Origin: Chloroflexota bacterium
Lineage (GTDB): Bacteria > Chloroflexota > UBA6077 > CF-72
Length of the DNA: 6,032 nucleotides
Assembly (NCBI GenBank): GCA_019247135.1
Contig: JAFAPL010000691.1
Coordinates: forward strand, 1-6,032
Reading direction: 5' to 3'
Notes under the pieces: model-generated
Told to the model about the DNA's origin: nothing
The model's database searches: none
What the model saw: the letters and a program-made list of their open reading frames with translations, nothing else
Shown: one piece after another, positions 1-5,641 of the stretch
How the letters are laid out: every line of letters begins with the position of its first letter
Numbering within the stretch: position 1 is the first letter of the stretch
Made by a program: the position numbers and the translations under genes

Positions 1-479
1 CGACGCTGCAGCACCTCCTGCGGATCCCGCAGGTTGGTCAACCCCACCATCGCGGCCTGCACCACATTGACAGGGTTGGAGCTGCCGAGCGACTTGGACA
101 GGATGTCCTTGATGCCTGCCGCTTCGACGACGGCGCGGACGGCACCCCCGGCGATCACGCCGGTGCCCGGCGCGGCCGGCTTGAGCAGGACCTGGGCAGC
201 GCCAAACTTCTGGACGATCTCGTGTGGGATGGTCGTGCCGGCCATGGGCACACGGATCAAGTTCTTGCGCGCGCGCTCGGCGCCTTTGCGGATCGAGTCG
301 GGCACCTCGTTGGCTTTGCCCAGGCCGACGCCAACGTGACCCGCTCCGTCGCCCACGACGACCACCGCGCTGAACGAGAAGCGGCGCCCGCCTTTGACGA
401 CTTTGGCCACGCGGTTCACCTGGACGACCTTCTCTTCCAGTGCGATGCCGCCGGGGCCCATCTGCTCTTGTCTAGGCAA
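1..479 (-). CDS. rpsE: 30S ribosomal protein S5 (3' end outside the window)
   Basis: S5 is a small-subunit protein of the spc operon, needed for 30S assembly and decoding accuracy and part of the mRNA entry site. About 159 codons are present and the C-terminus is cut off by the window edge; the family usually has 165-175 residues, so little is missing. The N-terminal RNA-binding domain is clear ([20 protein letters not shown], then [12 protein letters not shown] and [14 protein letters not shown]), including the loop that in other bacteria lies near the spectinomycin site. The C-terminal domain shows [19 protein letters not shown] and NPVNVV. I chose a TTG start at 479-477: it lies one base after the rplR stop, has GGAG seven bases upstream, and gives MPRQEQ, similar to common S5 N-termini. 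The alternative is the ATG at 461-459, with a poorer ribosome binding site. Identity is certain; the start is likely but not proven. Confidence 0.95.
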   Translation of the reverse strand, partial: MPRQEQMGPGGIALEEKVVQVNRVAKVVKGGRRFSFSAVVVVGDGAGHVGVGLGKANEVPDSIRKGAERARKNLIRVPMAGTTIPHEIVQKFGAAQVLLKPAAPGTGVIAGGAVRAVVEAAGIKDILSKSLGSSNPVNVVQAAMVGLTNLRDPQEVLQR

Positions 480-480
480 C

Positions 481-846
481 TTAGAACTCCAATCCGGCTT
501 CGCGGGCGGCGTCGGCCAGCGCCTTGATGCGTCCGTGGTAGAGGTAACCGCCGCGGTCGAAGACGACCGCGCTCACGCCCTTTTCTCTGGCGCGCTCGGC
601 GATCGTTCGGCCGACAGTACGGGCTCGTTCGGTTTTCGTTCCGCTCAACGTGCCGCGCACGCTGGGCTCGTTTGTGCTCGCGGCTGCCAGCGTCATGCCC
701 GACGTGTCGTCGATGACCTGCACATAAATGTGCTGCAGGCTGCGAAACACGTTCAGCCGCGGCCGCTGCGCACTGCCGCTCATGGTGACGCGAATCCGGC
801 GGTGCCGTCGCGCTCGCGCGGCGCGGATATCCAGTGGCTTGTACAT
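481..846 (-). CDS. rplR: 50S ribosomal protein L18
   Basis: L18 binds 5S rRNA together with L5 and helps anchor the central protuberance of the 50S subunit. The 121-residue product has the normal bacterial length. The N-terminus is strongly basic ([12 protein letters not shown]), as expected for the flexible 5S-rRNA-binding tail. The core shows [20 protein letters not shown], and the C-terminus carries the family hallmark [20 protein letters not shown] followed by EAGLEF. The start is ATG at 846-844, three bases after the rplF stop; the purine run GAAGAAGAAG from the lysine-rich end of rplF lies just upstream and is only a weak ribosome binding site, so translation is probably coupled to rplF. 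The stop is TAA, one of only two TAA stops among the 13 visible. rpsE begins one base downstream. Confidence 0.98.
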   Translation of the reverse strand: MYKPLDIRAARARRHRRIRVTMSGSAQRPRLNVFRSLQHIYVQVIDDTSGMTLAAASTNEPSVRGTLSGTKTERARTVGRTIAERAREKGVSAVVFDRGGYLYHGRIKALADAAREAGLEF

Positions 847-849
847 GCG

Positions 850-1395
850 CTACTTCTTCTTCGCTCCCGCCTTGCCGGCCTTGCGGCGGATGACTTCCTC
901 CGCGTACTTGATGCCCTTGCCTTTGTACGGCTCGGGCGGGCGCACGCGTCGCACCTGCGCGGCGACTTCGCCGACCAGCTGCTTGTCGGCTCCGCTGATC
1001 AGGATCGCGTTCGGCGGCTGAATCGTGAACGTGATGCCTGGCGGGGCGGGATAGAGCACGGGGTGCGAGTATCCAACCTGCAGCACCAGATTGCCCGCGG
1101 ACACCGCCGCGCGATAGCCGACGCCGTTCACCTCGAGGCGCCTAGAGAAGCCGTCGGTGACGCCGGTGACCATATTGGCGATCAGGCTGCGCGTGAGTCC
1201 GTGTAATGATCGTTGGCGCGGCTGGTCGTTCTGTCGCTCGATGCGCAGCGCGCCGTCTTCGCGGACGACAGTCATTTCGCGCGGGATCTCCCGCGCCAGC
1301 TCGCCCCTGGGGCCTTTGACGCGCACGAGCCCTTCGGTGAGATCGACGGTGACGTTGTTCGGAACGCTGATGGGTTGTTTTCCAACACGCGACAT
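850..1395 (-). CDS. rplF: 50S ribosomal protein L6
   Basis: L6 binds 23S rRNA near the sarcin-ricin loop and the base of the L7/L12 stalk. The product is 181 residues, normal for the family, with two tandem L6 folds. The N-terminal MSRVGKQPISVP and VKGPRGEL are typical, as is GYRA in the second fold. The signature near the end is VRPPEPYKGKGIKYAEEVIR, followed by a lysine-rich tail ending AGAKKK. The frame stays open upstream to 1473, but that stretch overlaps rpsH and has no family similarity, so I take ATG 1395-1393. GGAGG lies 14 bases upstream of this ATG, a rather long spacing also seen at rpsQ. The stop is TAG. The gene begins 19 bases after the rpsH stop. Confidence 0.97.
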   Translation of the reverse strand: MSRVGKQPISVPNNVTVDLTEGLVRVKGPRGELAREIPREMTVVREDGALRIERQNDQPRQRSLHGLTRSLIANMVTGVTDGFSRRLEVNGVGYRAAVSAGNLVLQVGYSHPVLYPAPPGITFTIQPPNAILISGADKQLVGEVAAQVRRVRPPEPYKGKGIKYAEEVIRRKAGKAGAKKK

Positions 1396-1414
1396 GGTTG
1401 GTTGAGAAACCTCC

Positions 1415-1822
1415 CTACCAGACGTGGGCCAGAACTTCGCCGCCCACGTTGAGGCGACGTGCTCTGGTGCCACTCATGACGCCTTGTGGCGTCGACAGGA
1501 TTGACGTTCCGAGCCCACCGAAGACGCGCGGGATGTTCGAGGCGCGGGCGTAGACCCGCAGGCCTGGCTTGCTCACCCGCTGGATGCCCATCAGGATCGG
1601 GTCGCGGCCGCGCCCGCCCGGGGCGTACCGCAGATAGACACGCAGGACACGGTGCACGCCCTCGCCACGCTCCTCAAAGGAGTCGATGTAGCCCTCGTCG
1701 CGCAAAACCTCGGCGATGGCCACCTTCATCTTGGAGTGTGGCATCTCACAGCTGGAGTGCCGAGCAAGCGACGCATTGCGGATGCGCGTCAGCATGTCGG
1801 AGATCGGGTCACTCATGCTCAT
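1415..1822 (-). CDS. rpsH: 30S ribosomal protein S8
   Basis: S8 is a primary 16S rRNA binding protein of the 30S platform; in E. coli it also represses the spc operon by binding mRNA at the rplX-rplE junction. The product is 135 residues, close to the usual 130-133. It starts (after MS) with MSDPISDMLTRIRNA and ends with the conserved C-terminal block STPQGVMSGTRARRLNVGGE then VLAHVW, which includes the RNA-contacting Ser-Thr-Pro segment and the typical terminal tryptophan. Two starts are possible: ATG 1822-1820 (MSMSDPI) or ATG 1816-1814 (MSDPI). GGTGA overlapping the rpsN stop serves either, four or ten bases away; I use the longer one. The gap to the rpsN stop is only four bases, suggesting translational coupling. 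The stop is TAG. Confidence 0.98.
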   Translation of the reverse strand: MSMSDPISDMLTRIRNASLARHSSCEMPHSKMKVAIAEVLRDEGYIDSFEERGEGVHRVLRVYLRYAPGGRGRDPILMGIQRVSKPGLRVYARASNIPRVFGGLGTSILSTPQGVMSGTRARRLNVGGEVLAHVW

Positions 1823-1826
1823 GTGG

Positions 1827-2012
1827 TCACCAGCTCGCTTTGGTCACACCCGGGATCTCGCCAGCAAGAGCGAGGCGGCGGAAGCAGATGCGGCAGAGCG
1901 TGAAACGCCGAATGAATGCGCGTGGGCGGCCGCACAGCCTGCACCTGTTGTGCTGTTGCACTTTGAAGCGTGCAGGCCGCTGTGCCTTCGCGATCATGGA
2001 CTTTTTTGCCAA
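1827..2012 (-). CDS. rpsN: 30S ribosomal protein S14, zinc-binding (type Z)
   Basis: S14 is a small protein of the 30S head that binds 16S rRNA. The product is 61 residues, exactly the usual length of the short zinc-containing type. The zinc ribbon is complete: Cys24 and Cys27 in CRLC, Cys40 and Cys43 in CRIC. The end [11 protein letters not shown] is a family hallmark. The start is TTG at 2012-2010, giving [18 protein letters not shown] as in homologues; AGGAG lies nine bases upstream. The only in-frame ATG nearby (1997-1995) would remove the conserved AKKS. The frame is open far upstream into rplE, but that part is antisense-like shadow without similarity. A 68-base leader separates it from rplE and contains a hairpin. 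The stop is TGA, four bases before rpsH. Confidence 0.97.
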   Translation of the reverse strand: MAKKSMIAKAQRPARFKVQQHNRCRLCGRPRAFIRRFTLCRICFRRLALAGEIPGVTKASW

Positions 2013-2080
2013 TGGACTGGTCTCCTGTGTGAGGTTCGTACCAACGGGTACGCCTTTCAGCACGGCTAAAGACGAAGGAG
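2013..2080 (-). other. rplE-rpsN intergenic leader
   Basis: This 68-base gap is the second longest in the window. Read in the direction of transcription it contains a short perfect hairpin (2037-2052) and then the rpsN ribosome binding site AGGAG nine bases before its TTG start. I see no convincing promoter hexamers and no T-tract that would make a terminator, so it is best described as an untranslated leader inside the operon. Confidence 0.6.
2037..2052 (-). repeat. Inverted repeat (6-bp stem, 4-base loop) ahead of rpsN
   Basis: In the transcript the arms CGTACC and GGTACG are perfectly complementary around a CGTT loop. The inner five pairs GTACC/GGTAC are the same arms as in two copies of the hairpin repeat at the start of rplE, though the loop and flanks differ. 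It lies 25 bases before the rpsN start. There is no T-tract after it, so termination is unlikely. A role in regulation or mRNA stability is only a possibility. Confidence 0.55.
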
Positions 2081-2887
2081 CTAGCGGCGGCGCTGGCCTC
2101 CTGGGCGGCGGCGCGGTACCGCCGCGGCCGGCCCCTGTGTGTCGCCCTCGCGCTGGAACGGCATGCCCAGCAGCTCGAGCAGACGACGCGCCTCCTGATC
2201 GGTGCGCGCGGTGGTGATGATCGAGACTTCCAGGCCGCGTGCTTTGTCGACCTGGTCGTAATTGATCTCGGGGAAGATTAGCTGCTCGCGCAGTCCGAGG
2301 GTGTAATTTCCGCGCCCGTCGAAGGATCGGCTCGGCACGCCCCGAAAATCGCGCGTGCGCGGAAGCGCCGCGTTCATCAGTCGATCGAGGAACTCCCACA
2401 TACGCTGACCGCGCAGGGTGACGCTGACACCAACTTGTTGACCCTCACGCAGCTTGAACTGGGCGATGGACTTGCGGGCCTTCTTGATGATGGGCTTCTG
2501 GCCGGTGATCAGGCTGACGTCGCGGACGGTTGCGTCGAGCGCTTTGTTGTTCGAGATTGCCTCGCCGACTCCGACGTTGACGCTGACTTTGGCCAGACGC
2601 GGCACCTGCATCGGGTTGTTGTAGTTGAAGTCGCGGGTGAGCGCGGGGACGACGTCGCGCTGGTAGCGCTCCAGCAAGCGCGCCTTCGGAACGGGCGCTG
2701 CCGCGCGCGCCGTCCCCTGTACCTTCGGTACGGACTCGCCCTGTGCCTTCGGCACGGACTCGCCCTGTACCTTCGGTACGGACTCGCCGTCGGTGGCTGT
2801 TTCGGCACCCGGAGCGGCCTGGAACTCCGGCCCGGGCGCGCCCTGTGCCTTCGGCACGGACTCGGGATTGCGAGCCATGTCAGCCAT
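2081..2887 (-). CDS. rplE: 50S ribosomal protein L5 with repeat-bearing N-terminal extension
   Basis: L5 binds 5S rRNA with L18 in the central protuberance and contacts the 30S head. The core runs from about residue 69 ([15 protein letters not shown]) to 247, with [46 protein letters not shown] and [11 protein letters not shown], ending LLELLGMPF as usual. The product is 268 residues against about 180 in the family. The first 67 or so residues are extra: a Pro/Ala/Gly/Glu-rich, probably disordered stretch with ESVPKAQG or ESVPKVQG at residues 9-16, 35-42, 43-50 and 51-58, and a degenerate APVPKAR at 64-70. A basic tail of about 21 residues (ending [10 protein letters not shown]) follows the core. 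ATG 2887 overlaps the rplX stop (TAATG), but AAGGAG is only two bases away; ATG 2878-2876 (MARNPESV) is 11 bases from it and may be used. A TTG next to the core (about 2677) is a remote alternative that would leave the repeats untranslated. The stop is TAG. Confidence 0.95.
   Translation of the reverse strand: MADMARNPESVPKAQGAPGPEFQAAPGAETATDGESVPKVQGESVPKAQGESVPKVQGTARAAAPVPKARLLERYQRDVVPALTRDFNYNNPMQVPRLAKVSVNVGVGEAISNNKALDATVRDVSLITGQKPIIKKARKSIAQFKLREGQQVGVSVTLRGQRMWEFLDRLMNAALPRTRDFRGVPSRSFDGRGNYTLGLREQLIFPEINYDQVDKARGLEVSIITTARTDQEARRLLELLGMPFQREGDTQGPAAAVPRRRPGGQRRR
2715..2786 (-). repeat. Three tandem 24-bp repeats within rplE
   Basis: Three perfectly adjacent 24-bp units lie at 2715-2738, 2739-2762 and 2763-2786. 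Units 1 and 3 are identical; unit 2 differs at two positions. Each encodes an in-frame ESVPKVQG or ESVPKAQG. In the transcript each unit carries a 5-bp hairpin with a GAA loop: arms GTACC/GGTAC in units 1 and 3, GTGCC/GGCAC in unit 2. The two differing bases pair with each other, so the stem is kept. A degenerate fifth unit (core ccttcgg at 2683-2689, in frame, encoding PVPKA) lies on the core side, and a possible decayed piece (ctgtttcggcac) is at 2797-2808. Confidence 0.93.
2841..2864 (-). repeat. Separated fourth copy of the 24-bp rplE repeat
   Basis: This unit is identical over 24 bases to the middle tandem copy (2739-2762), and stands 54 bases away from the tandem block, close to the start of rplE. 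It encodes residues 9-16 (ESVPKAQG) and has the GTGCC/GGCAC hairpin version. The 54 bases in between are a multiple of three, so all copies are read in the same frame. Confidence 0.92.
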
Positions 2888-3210
2888 TACTCCTTGGTCA
2901 TCTGTTCGCCAGAAGCCGTGGCGATGCGGACTTTGTTGCGGTTGGCCAGGATGCGGGTGCGCACCCGCGTGCGCTGATTGGTTTTCGGATCGACCAGCGC
3001 CAGATTCGACAGGTGAATCGGTTGCTCGACGTCGACGATGCCAGCCTGGCGTGCGCGGCCTGGTTTGAAGTGCCGCTTCGAAATGTTGATGTCCTGGACC
3101 AGCGCCTTGCCTTCTTTCGGCATGACCTGGCGGACCACGCCACGTTTTCCTTTTTCGCGGCCGGTCAGGATGATGACGTTGTCACCTTTTTTGATACGCG
3201 CGAGGCTCAT
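2887..3210 (-). CDS. rplX: 50S ribosomal protein L24
   Basis: L24 is an assembly-initiating protein that binds domain I of 23S rRNA near the tunnel exit. The product is 107 residues, a normal length. The KOW motif is at about residues 4-31 ([20 protein letters not shown] then GVVRQV), followed by [10 protein letters not shown] and [11 protein letters not shown], the typical block after the KOW domain, and a basic C-terminal segment. ATG 3210-3208 overlaps the rplN stop as ATGA. There is no strong ribosome binding site upstream, so translation is probably coupled to rplN by reinitiation. The stop TAA shares one base with the rplE start. Confidence 0.98.
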   Translation of the reverse strand: MSLARIKKGDNVIILTGREKGKRGVVRQVMPKEGKALVQDINISKRHFKPGRARQAGIVDVEQPIHLSNLALVDPKTNQRTRVRTRILANRNKVRIATASGEQMTKE

Positions 3211-3575
3211 AGGACTTCAGGCGCTAAGGAGATGATTTTCATGTAGTTGCGCTCGCGCAGCTCACGCGCGACAGGGCCGAAGATGCGCGTGCCCCTGGGA
3301 TTGTTTTTGTCTTGCAGGATGACGGCGGCATTGTCGTCGAAACGAATGTACGACCCGTCCGGCCGGCCGTACTCCTTGGCTTGACGGACGATGACGGCCT
3401 TGACCACATCGCCCTTCTTCACCGCGCCGCCAGGCGTCGCGTCTTTGACGCTCGCGACGATAACGTCGCCGATGGATGCCTCGAACTTCGAGCCGCCAGC
3501 GACCACGCGGATACACATCAGCTCACGCGCGCCGGTGTTGTCGGCCACGCGCAGCCGCGTCTGGGGCATGATCAT
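3207..3575 (-). CDS. rplN: 50S ribosomal protein L14
   Basis: L14 binds 23S rRNA at the subunit interface, forms bridges to the 30S subunit, and is the docking site of the silencing factor RsfS in other bacteria. The product is 122 residues, the standard length. It begins [19 protein letters not shown] and contains [57 protein letters not shown] and ends near [11 protein letters not shown], matching the family throughout. The start ATG 3575-3573 has a strong AGGAGG nine bases upstream, consistent with independent initiation after the long rpsQ-rplN gap. This gene is the first of the spc operon in E. coli. The stop is TGA, in a four-base overlap with rplX. Confidence 0.99.
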   Translation of the reverse strand: MIMPQTRLRVADNTGARELMCIRVVAGGSKFEASIGDVIVASVKDATPGGAVKKGDVVKAVIVRQAKEYGRPDGSYIRFDDNAAVILQDKNNPRGTRIFGPVARELRERNYMKIISLAPEVL

Positions 3576-3705
3576 GTGGCGGAGCCTCCTCGTGCGTGCA
3601 TCATTGCGGCGCCAAGCGCTCGGTTACGCACGTCGGCGCTGGTGCACGAAGCACAGTGATGTTTCAAAGGGCTATGGCCCTTTGGATCCCGTGGCCTTCG
3701 GGGCA
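3576..3705 (-). other. rpsQ-rplN intergenic region at the S10/spc boundary
   Basis: This is the longest gap in the window (130 bases) and lies exactly where E. coli separates the S10 operon from the spc operon. In transcription order it has an 8-bp hairpin near the rpsQ stop (3665-3684), a weak 4-bp hairpin (3642-3654, arms GTGC/GCAC), possible GC-rich pairings between 3609-3619 and 3635-3640, and the rplN AGGAGG. I looked for -35/-10 hexamers in this direction: TTGAAA occurs (just after the hairpin) but no believable -10 follows at 16-18 bases. A promoter or leader role fits the position but is not shown by the sequence. Confidence 0.5.
3665..3684 (-). repeat. Perfect 8-bp inverted repeat downstream of rpsQ
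   Basis: The arms CAAAGGGC and GCCCTTTG (as read on the plus strand) pair perfectly around a four-base loop. In the transcript the hairpin starts 21 bases after the rpsQ stop. The sequence following it in the transcript is AAACATCAC, with no run of U, so it is not a classical intrinsic terminator. It could be an attenuator, an mRNA-processing or stability element, or a protein-binding site. Confidence 0.75.
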
Positions 3706-4002
3706 TCACGATTCGGGCACCTCGACGAGCTCGATCGGCTCGCCCGTGCCGCGGCGGAGGATCTGCTGCACGCTCCAGTGCTTGTCTTTGCTGATCGGCC
3801 GGCTCTCGGCGATGAGCACCGTGTCACCAATCTCGCAGCGGTTCTCGGGGTCGTGCGCCTTGAAATGGCGTGTCCGGCGCATGGTCCGCCCGTACAGGCG
3901 GTGCTGACTGACCAGCTCGACGGCGACCACCACCGTTTTGTCCATCTTGTTCGACGTCACGCGACCCGTCTTGGTTCGCCTCGGTTTTCTCGTGTCCGGC
4001 AT
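3706..4002 (-). CDS. rpsQ: 30S ribosomal protein S17
   Basis: S17 is a primary 16S rRNA binding protein of the 30S body with an OB fold. The product is 98 residues; bacterial S17 is usually 80-100. The family pattern is clear: KTGRVTSNKMDKTVVVAVE, LYGRTMRRTRHFKAHDPEN, GDTVLIAESRPISKDKHWSV and QQILRR, followed by a short acidic tail (GEPIELVEVPES). ATG 4002-4000 is the first start after an in-frame stop at 4008-4006, so it is secure; GGAGG lies 14 bases upstream, a long spacing, overlapping the end of rpmC. The stop TGA is followed by the long gap before rplN. In the E. coli order this is the last gene of the S10 operon. Confidence 0.98.
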   Translation of the reverse strand: MPDTRKPRRTKTGRVTSNKMDKTVVVAVELVSQHRLYGRTMRRTRHFKAHDPENRCEIGDTVLIAESRPISKDKHWSVQQILRRGTGEPIELVEVPES

Positions 4003-4009
4003 GAATCAG

Positions 4010-4255
4010 CTATCGACCTCCAGCGGCCAGTTCTTGTTGGCGCTGCAAGGTCAGCACGCGCGCAATGTCACGACGAATGGTCCGGATACGCGAAGTATTG
4101 GTCAGCTGTCGCGTCGCAAACTGAAAGCGCAGCCTGAACATCTCTTCGCGCAACTCGCGCAGGCGCGCCTCGGGGTTCGCCGTCGGCTCCGCTTTTTTCT
4201 GGCGGGCCCGATTGGCGGGCGCGCTACGAGGCTGCCGCGGCTTCCTCTCTGCCAC
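4010..4255 (-). CDS. rpmC: 50S ribosomal protein L29 with atypical N-terminus
   Basis: L29 is a small helical-hairpin protein at the polypeptide tunnel exit, next to L23, where it forms part of the trigger-factor and SRP docking area. The product is 81 residues against the usual 60-75. The family pattern is in residues 29-70: [36 protein letters not shown]. Residues 1-28 ([20 protein letters not shown] onward) are basic and rich in Pro and Ala, and the usual N-terminal ELR-x-x-S-x-EEL segment cannot be recognised. The start is GTG 4255-4253 with a strong AAGGAGG nine bases upstream, inside rplP, giving a 32-base overlap with rplP in another frame. That ribosome binding site is good evidence for the long form. 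The stop is TAG. Confidence 0.94.
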   Translation of the reverse strand: MAERKPRQPRSAPANRARQKKAEPTANPEARLRELREEMFRLRFQFATRQLTNTSRIRTIRRDIARVLTLQRQQELAAGGR

Positions 4256-4679
4256 TCTCGAGGCCCTCCTTGATCATGAACTTGGTTGCGACCGGTAGTT
4301 TGTGGGACGCCAGTCGCAAAGCTTCCTGTGCCAGCTCCAGACGCACGCCGCCAATCTCGAACAGCACCTGGCCCGGCTTGACCACGGCCACGTAGTGGTC
4401 AGGCGCGCCCTTACCGGAACCCATGCGGGTCTCGGCCGGCTTCGACGTGACGACCTTGTCGGGGAACGGCCGGATCCAGACCTTACCACCACGCTTGAGA
4501 TGGTGGGTGATCGTGCGTCGGGCAGCCTCGAGCTGACGCGCCGTGATCCAACCAGGCTCGACGGTTCGAATGGCAAACTCGCCGAAGGCGATGGTGTTGC
4601 CGCGTGTGGCGATTCCGCCGAGGCCACCGTGCGTGCGTTTGTGCATCTTGCGATGCTTCATACGCTTGGGTTGCAGCAT
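4224..4679 (-). CDS. rplP: 50S ribosomal protein L16
   Basis: L16 binds 23S rRNA near the A site and is needed for late 50S assembly. The product is 151 residues, slightly longer than the usual 135-145. The family blocks are [87 protein letters not shown] and [12 protein letters not shown]. Arg85 in ETRMGSGKG corresponds to the arginine hydroxylated in E. coli L16. A short stretch THGGLGGI near residues 16-23 looks slightly longer than in common homologues. The last 15 or so residues ([14 protein letters not shown]) are an extra tail whose DNA also carries the rpmC ribosome binding site and start. ATG 4679-4677 is two bases after the rpsC stop, with GGGAG eight bases upstream. The stop is TAG. 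Confidence 0.98.
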   Translation of the reverse strand: MLQPKRMKHRKMHKRTHGGLGGIATRGNTIAFGEFAIRTVEPGWITARQLEAARRTITHHLKRGGKVWIRPFPDKVVTSKPAETRMGSGKGAPDHYVAVVKPGQVLFEIGGVRLELAQEALRLASHKLPVATKFMIKEGLESGREEAAAAS

Positions 4680-4681
4680 TG

Positions 4682-5635
4682 CTACGGCTCCCTCGGCTCG
4701 GGTGGTCGCGGTGGTGTTGGGGCCGGTCGAGTCGGAGGCGTGGGCGGCGTTGGCGTGGCGGGCGGTGTCGCAGCCTCAGACTCTCGCGCGGCTCGCGGAC
4801 GAAGCTCGCCCGATTCCTCGCCAGGATCGAATACGCCGCCGTGCGAGTAATCGACTTCGGCGGGAATAGCCGGCGCCGCCTGTTCAGGGGCGGGCGCCTC
4901 AGGCTGCACTTCAGCCCGGACGGTGGTGCGTGGTCCGCGTCGATCTGGCTGGCGCTGTTCGGCCTGAACTTCCTCGGGGCTACGACCGTCTGGCGTGTAG
5001 TCGCCGCGGTAGATCCAGCACTTCACGCCAATCACGCCGTAGGTGGTGTGCGCCTCGGTCTGGCCGTAGTCGATGTCCGCGCGCAGGGTGTGCAGCGGCA
5101 CGCGACCCCAGCGGTCCCACTCGCGCCGACTCATTTCAGAGCCGCCGAGCCGTCCGGACACCTGGACACGAACGCCACGCGCCCCAAAACGCTGGGCGCG
5201 CTGCACGGCTTGCTTCATGGCGCGGCGGAACGCGACCCGCTTCTCCAGCTGGTCGGCGATGCTACGCGCGACGAGCATGGCATTGATCTCGGGCTGCCTG
5301 ATCTCCTGGATCGTGACTCGGATGCGCTTGCCCGTTTTGGCTTCGAGGGTGCGCCGCAGCTCTTCGACCTTCACGCCGCTCTTGCCAATGACGATGCCGG
5401 GCTTGGCGGCGTGGATCGTGACGGTGATCATGTTGGCCGAGCGTTCGATTTCGACCTTCGCGACGCCCGCGTCGGCCATGCGCGTCATGATGTGCTGGCG
5501 GACGCCGAGATCCTCGAGCAGGAGGTCCGAGTACTCCTTGCCCGTGGCAAACCAGCGACCGTCCCAGTCTTTCACGGACCGTTCGCCGACTTTGACGCCG
5601 AGACGGAAGCCCGTCGGATGTACTTTCTGTCCCAT
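4682..5635 (-). CDS. rpsC: 30S ribosomal protein S3 with long proline-rich C-terminal tail
   Basis: S3 sits in the 30S head at the mRNA entry tunnel. The N-terminal domain begins [14 protein letters not shown]; the type II KH domain covers about residues 40-110 with the nucleic-acid-binding loop [12 protein letters not shown] (GKSG at 84-87). The C-terminal domain has [35 protein letters not shown] and [16 protein letters not shown], ending near residue 212. The usual length is 210-240; this product has 317 residues. Residues 213-317 are extra: a Pro/Glu/Ala/Arg-rich region with an acidic patch ([16 protein letters not shown]), ending in Thr-Pro repeats ([20 protein letters not shown]). ATG 5635-5633 lies six bases after the rplV stop, with AAAGGGG about 11 bases upstream. 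The stop TAG is two bases before rplP, so the tail is continuous with the operon and not a misjoined frame. Confidence 0.98.
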   Translation of the reverse strand: MGQKVHPTGFRLGVKVGERSVKDWDGRWFATGKEYSDLLLEDLGVRQHIMTRMADAGVAKVEIERSANMITVTIHAAKPGIVIGKSGVKVEELRRTLEAKTGKRIRVTIQEIRQPEINAMLVARSIADQLEKRVAFRRAMKQAVQRAQRFGARGVRVQVSGRLGGSEMSRREWDRWGRVPLHTLRADIDYGQTEAHTTYGVIGVKCWIYRGDYTPDGRSPEEVQAEQRQPDRRGPRTTVRAEVQPEAPAPEQAAPAIPAEVDYSHGGVFDPGEESGELRPRAARESEAATPPATPTPPTPPTRPAPTPPRPPEPREP

Positions 5636-5641
5636 TTCGGG

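Noticed and set aside
394..1206. Long plus-strand open frame of 270 codons, with several other plus-strand frames across the window
   Set aside because: It lies antisense to rplR, rplF and rpsE, has no recognisable family features, and is what high-GC coding sequence produces on the opposite strand.
1396..1473. 26-residue upstream extension of the rplF frame
   Set aside because: It overlaps the end of rpsH; L6 proteins begin at MSRVGKQPI, matched by the ATG at 1395.
2111..2124. Palindrome gcggtaccgc in the C-terminal part of rplE as a regulatory site
   Set aside because: Only ten bases, within GC-rich coding sequence for the basic tail; such palindromes are expected by chance.
2013..2399. 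Long upstream extension of the rpsN frame, up to a GTG at 2399
   Set aside because: It overlaps rplE in another frame, and the TTG at 2012 with AGGAG gives the exact 61-residue S14.
2715..2864. CRISPR array
   Set aside because: Units are directly adjacent 24-mers read in frame inside rplE, without spacers.
3665..3684. Rho-independent terminator after rpsQ
   Set aside because: The stem is good but neither strand has a T-run after it, and genes on both sides belong to the same co-directional cluster.
3576..3705. An internal spc promoter in the rpsQ-rplN gap
   Set aside because: A TTGAAA occurs but no acceptable -10 sequence stands at the right distance; position alone is not enough to call one.
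3686..3705. Possible decayed copy of the rplE repeat just after rpsQ (shared CCGAAGGC core)
   Set aside because: Only a short core matches and the hairpin arms are not preserved, so chance similarity is more likely.
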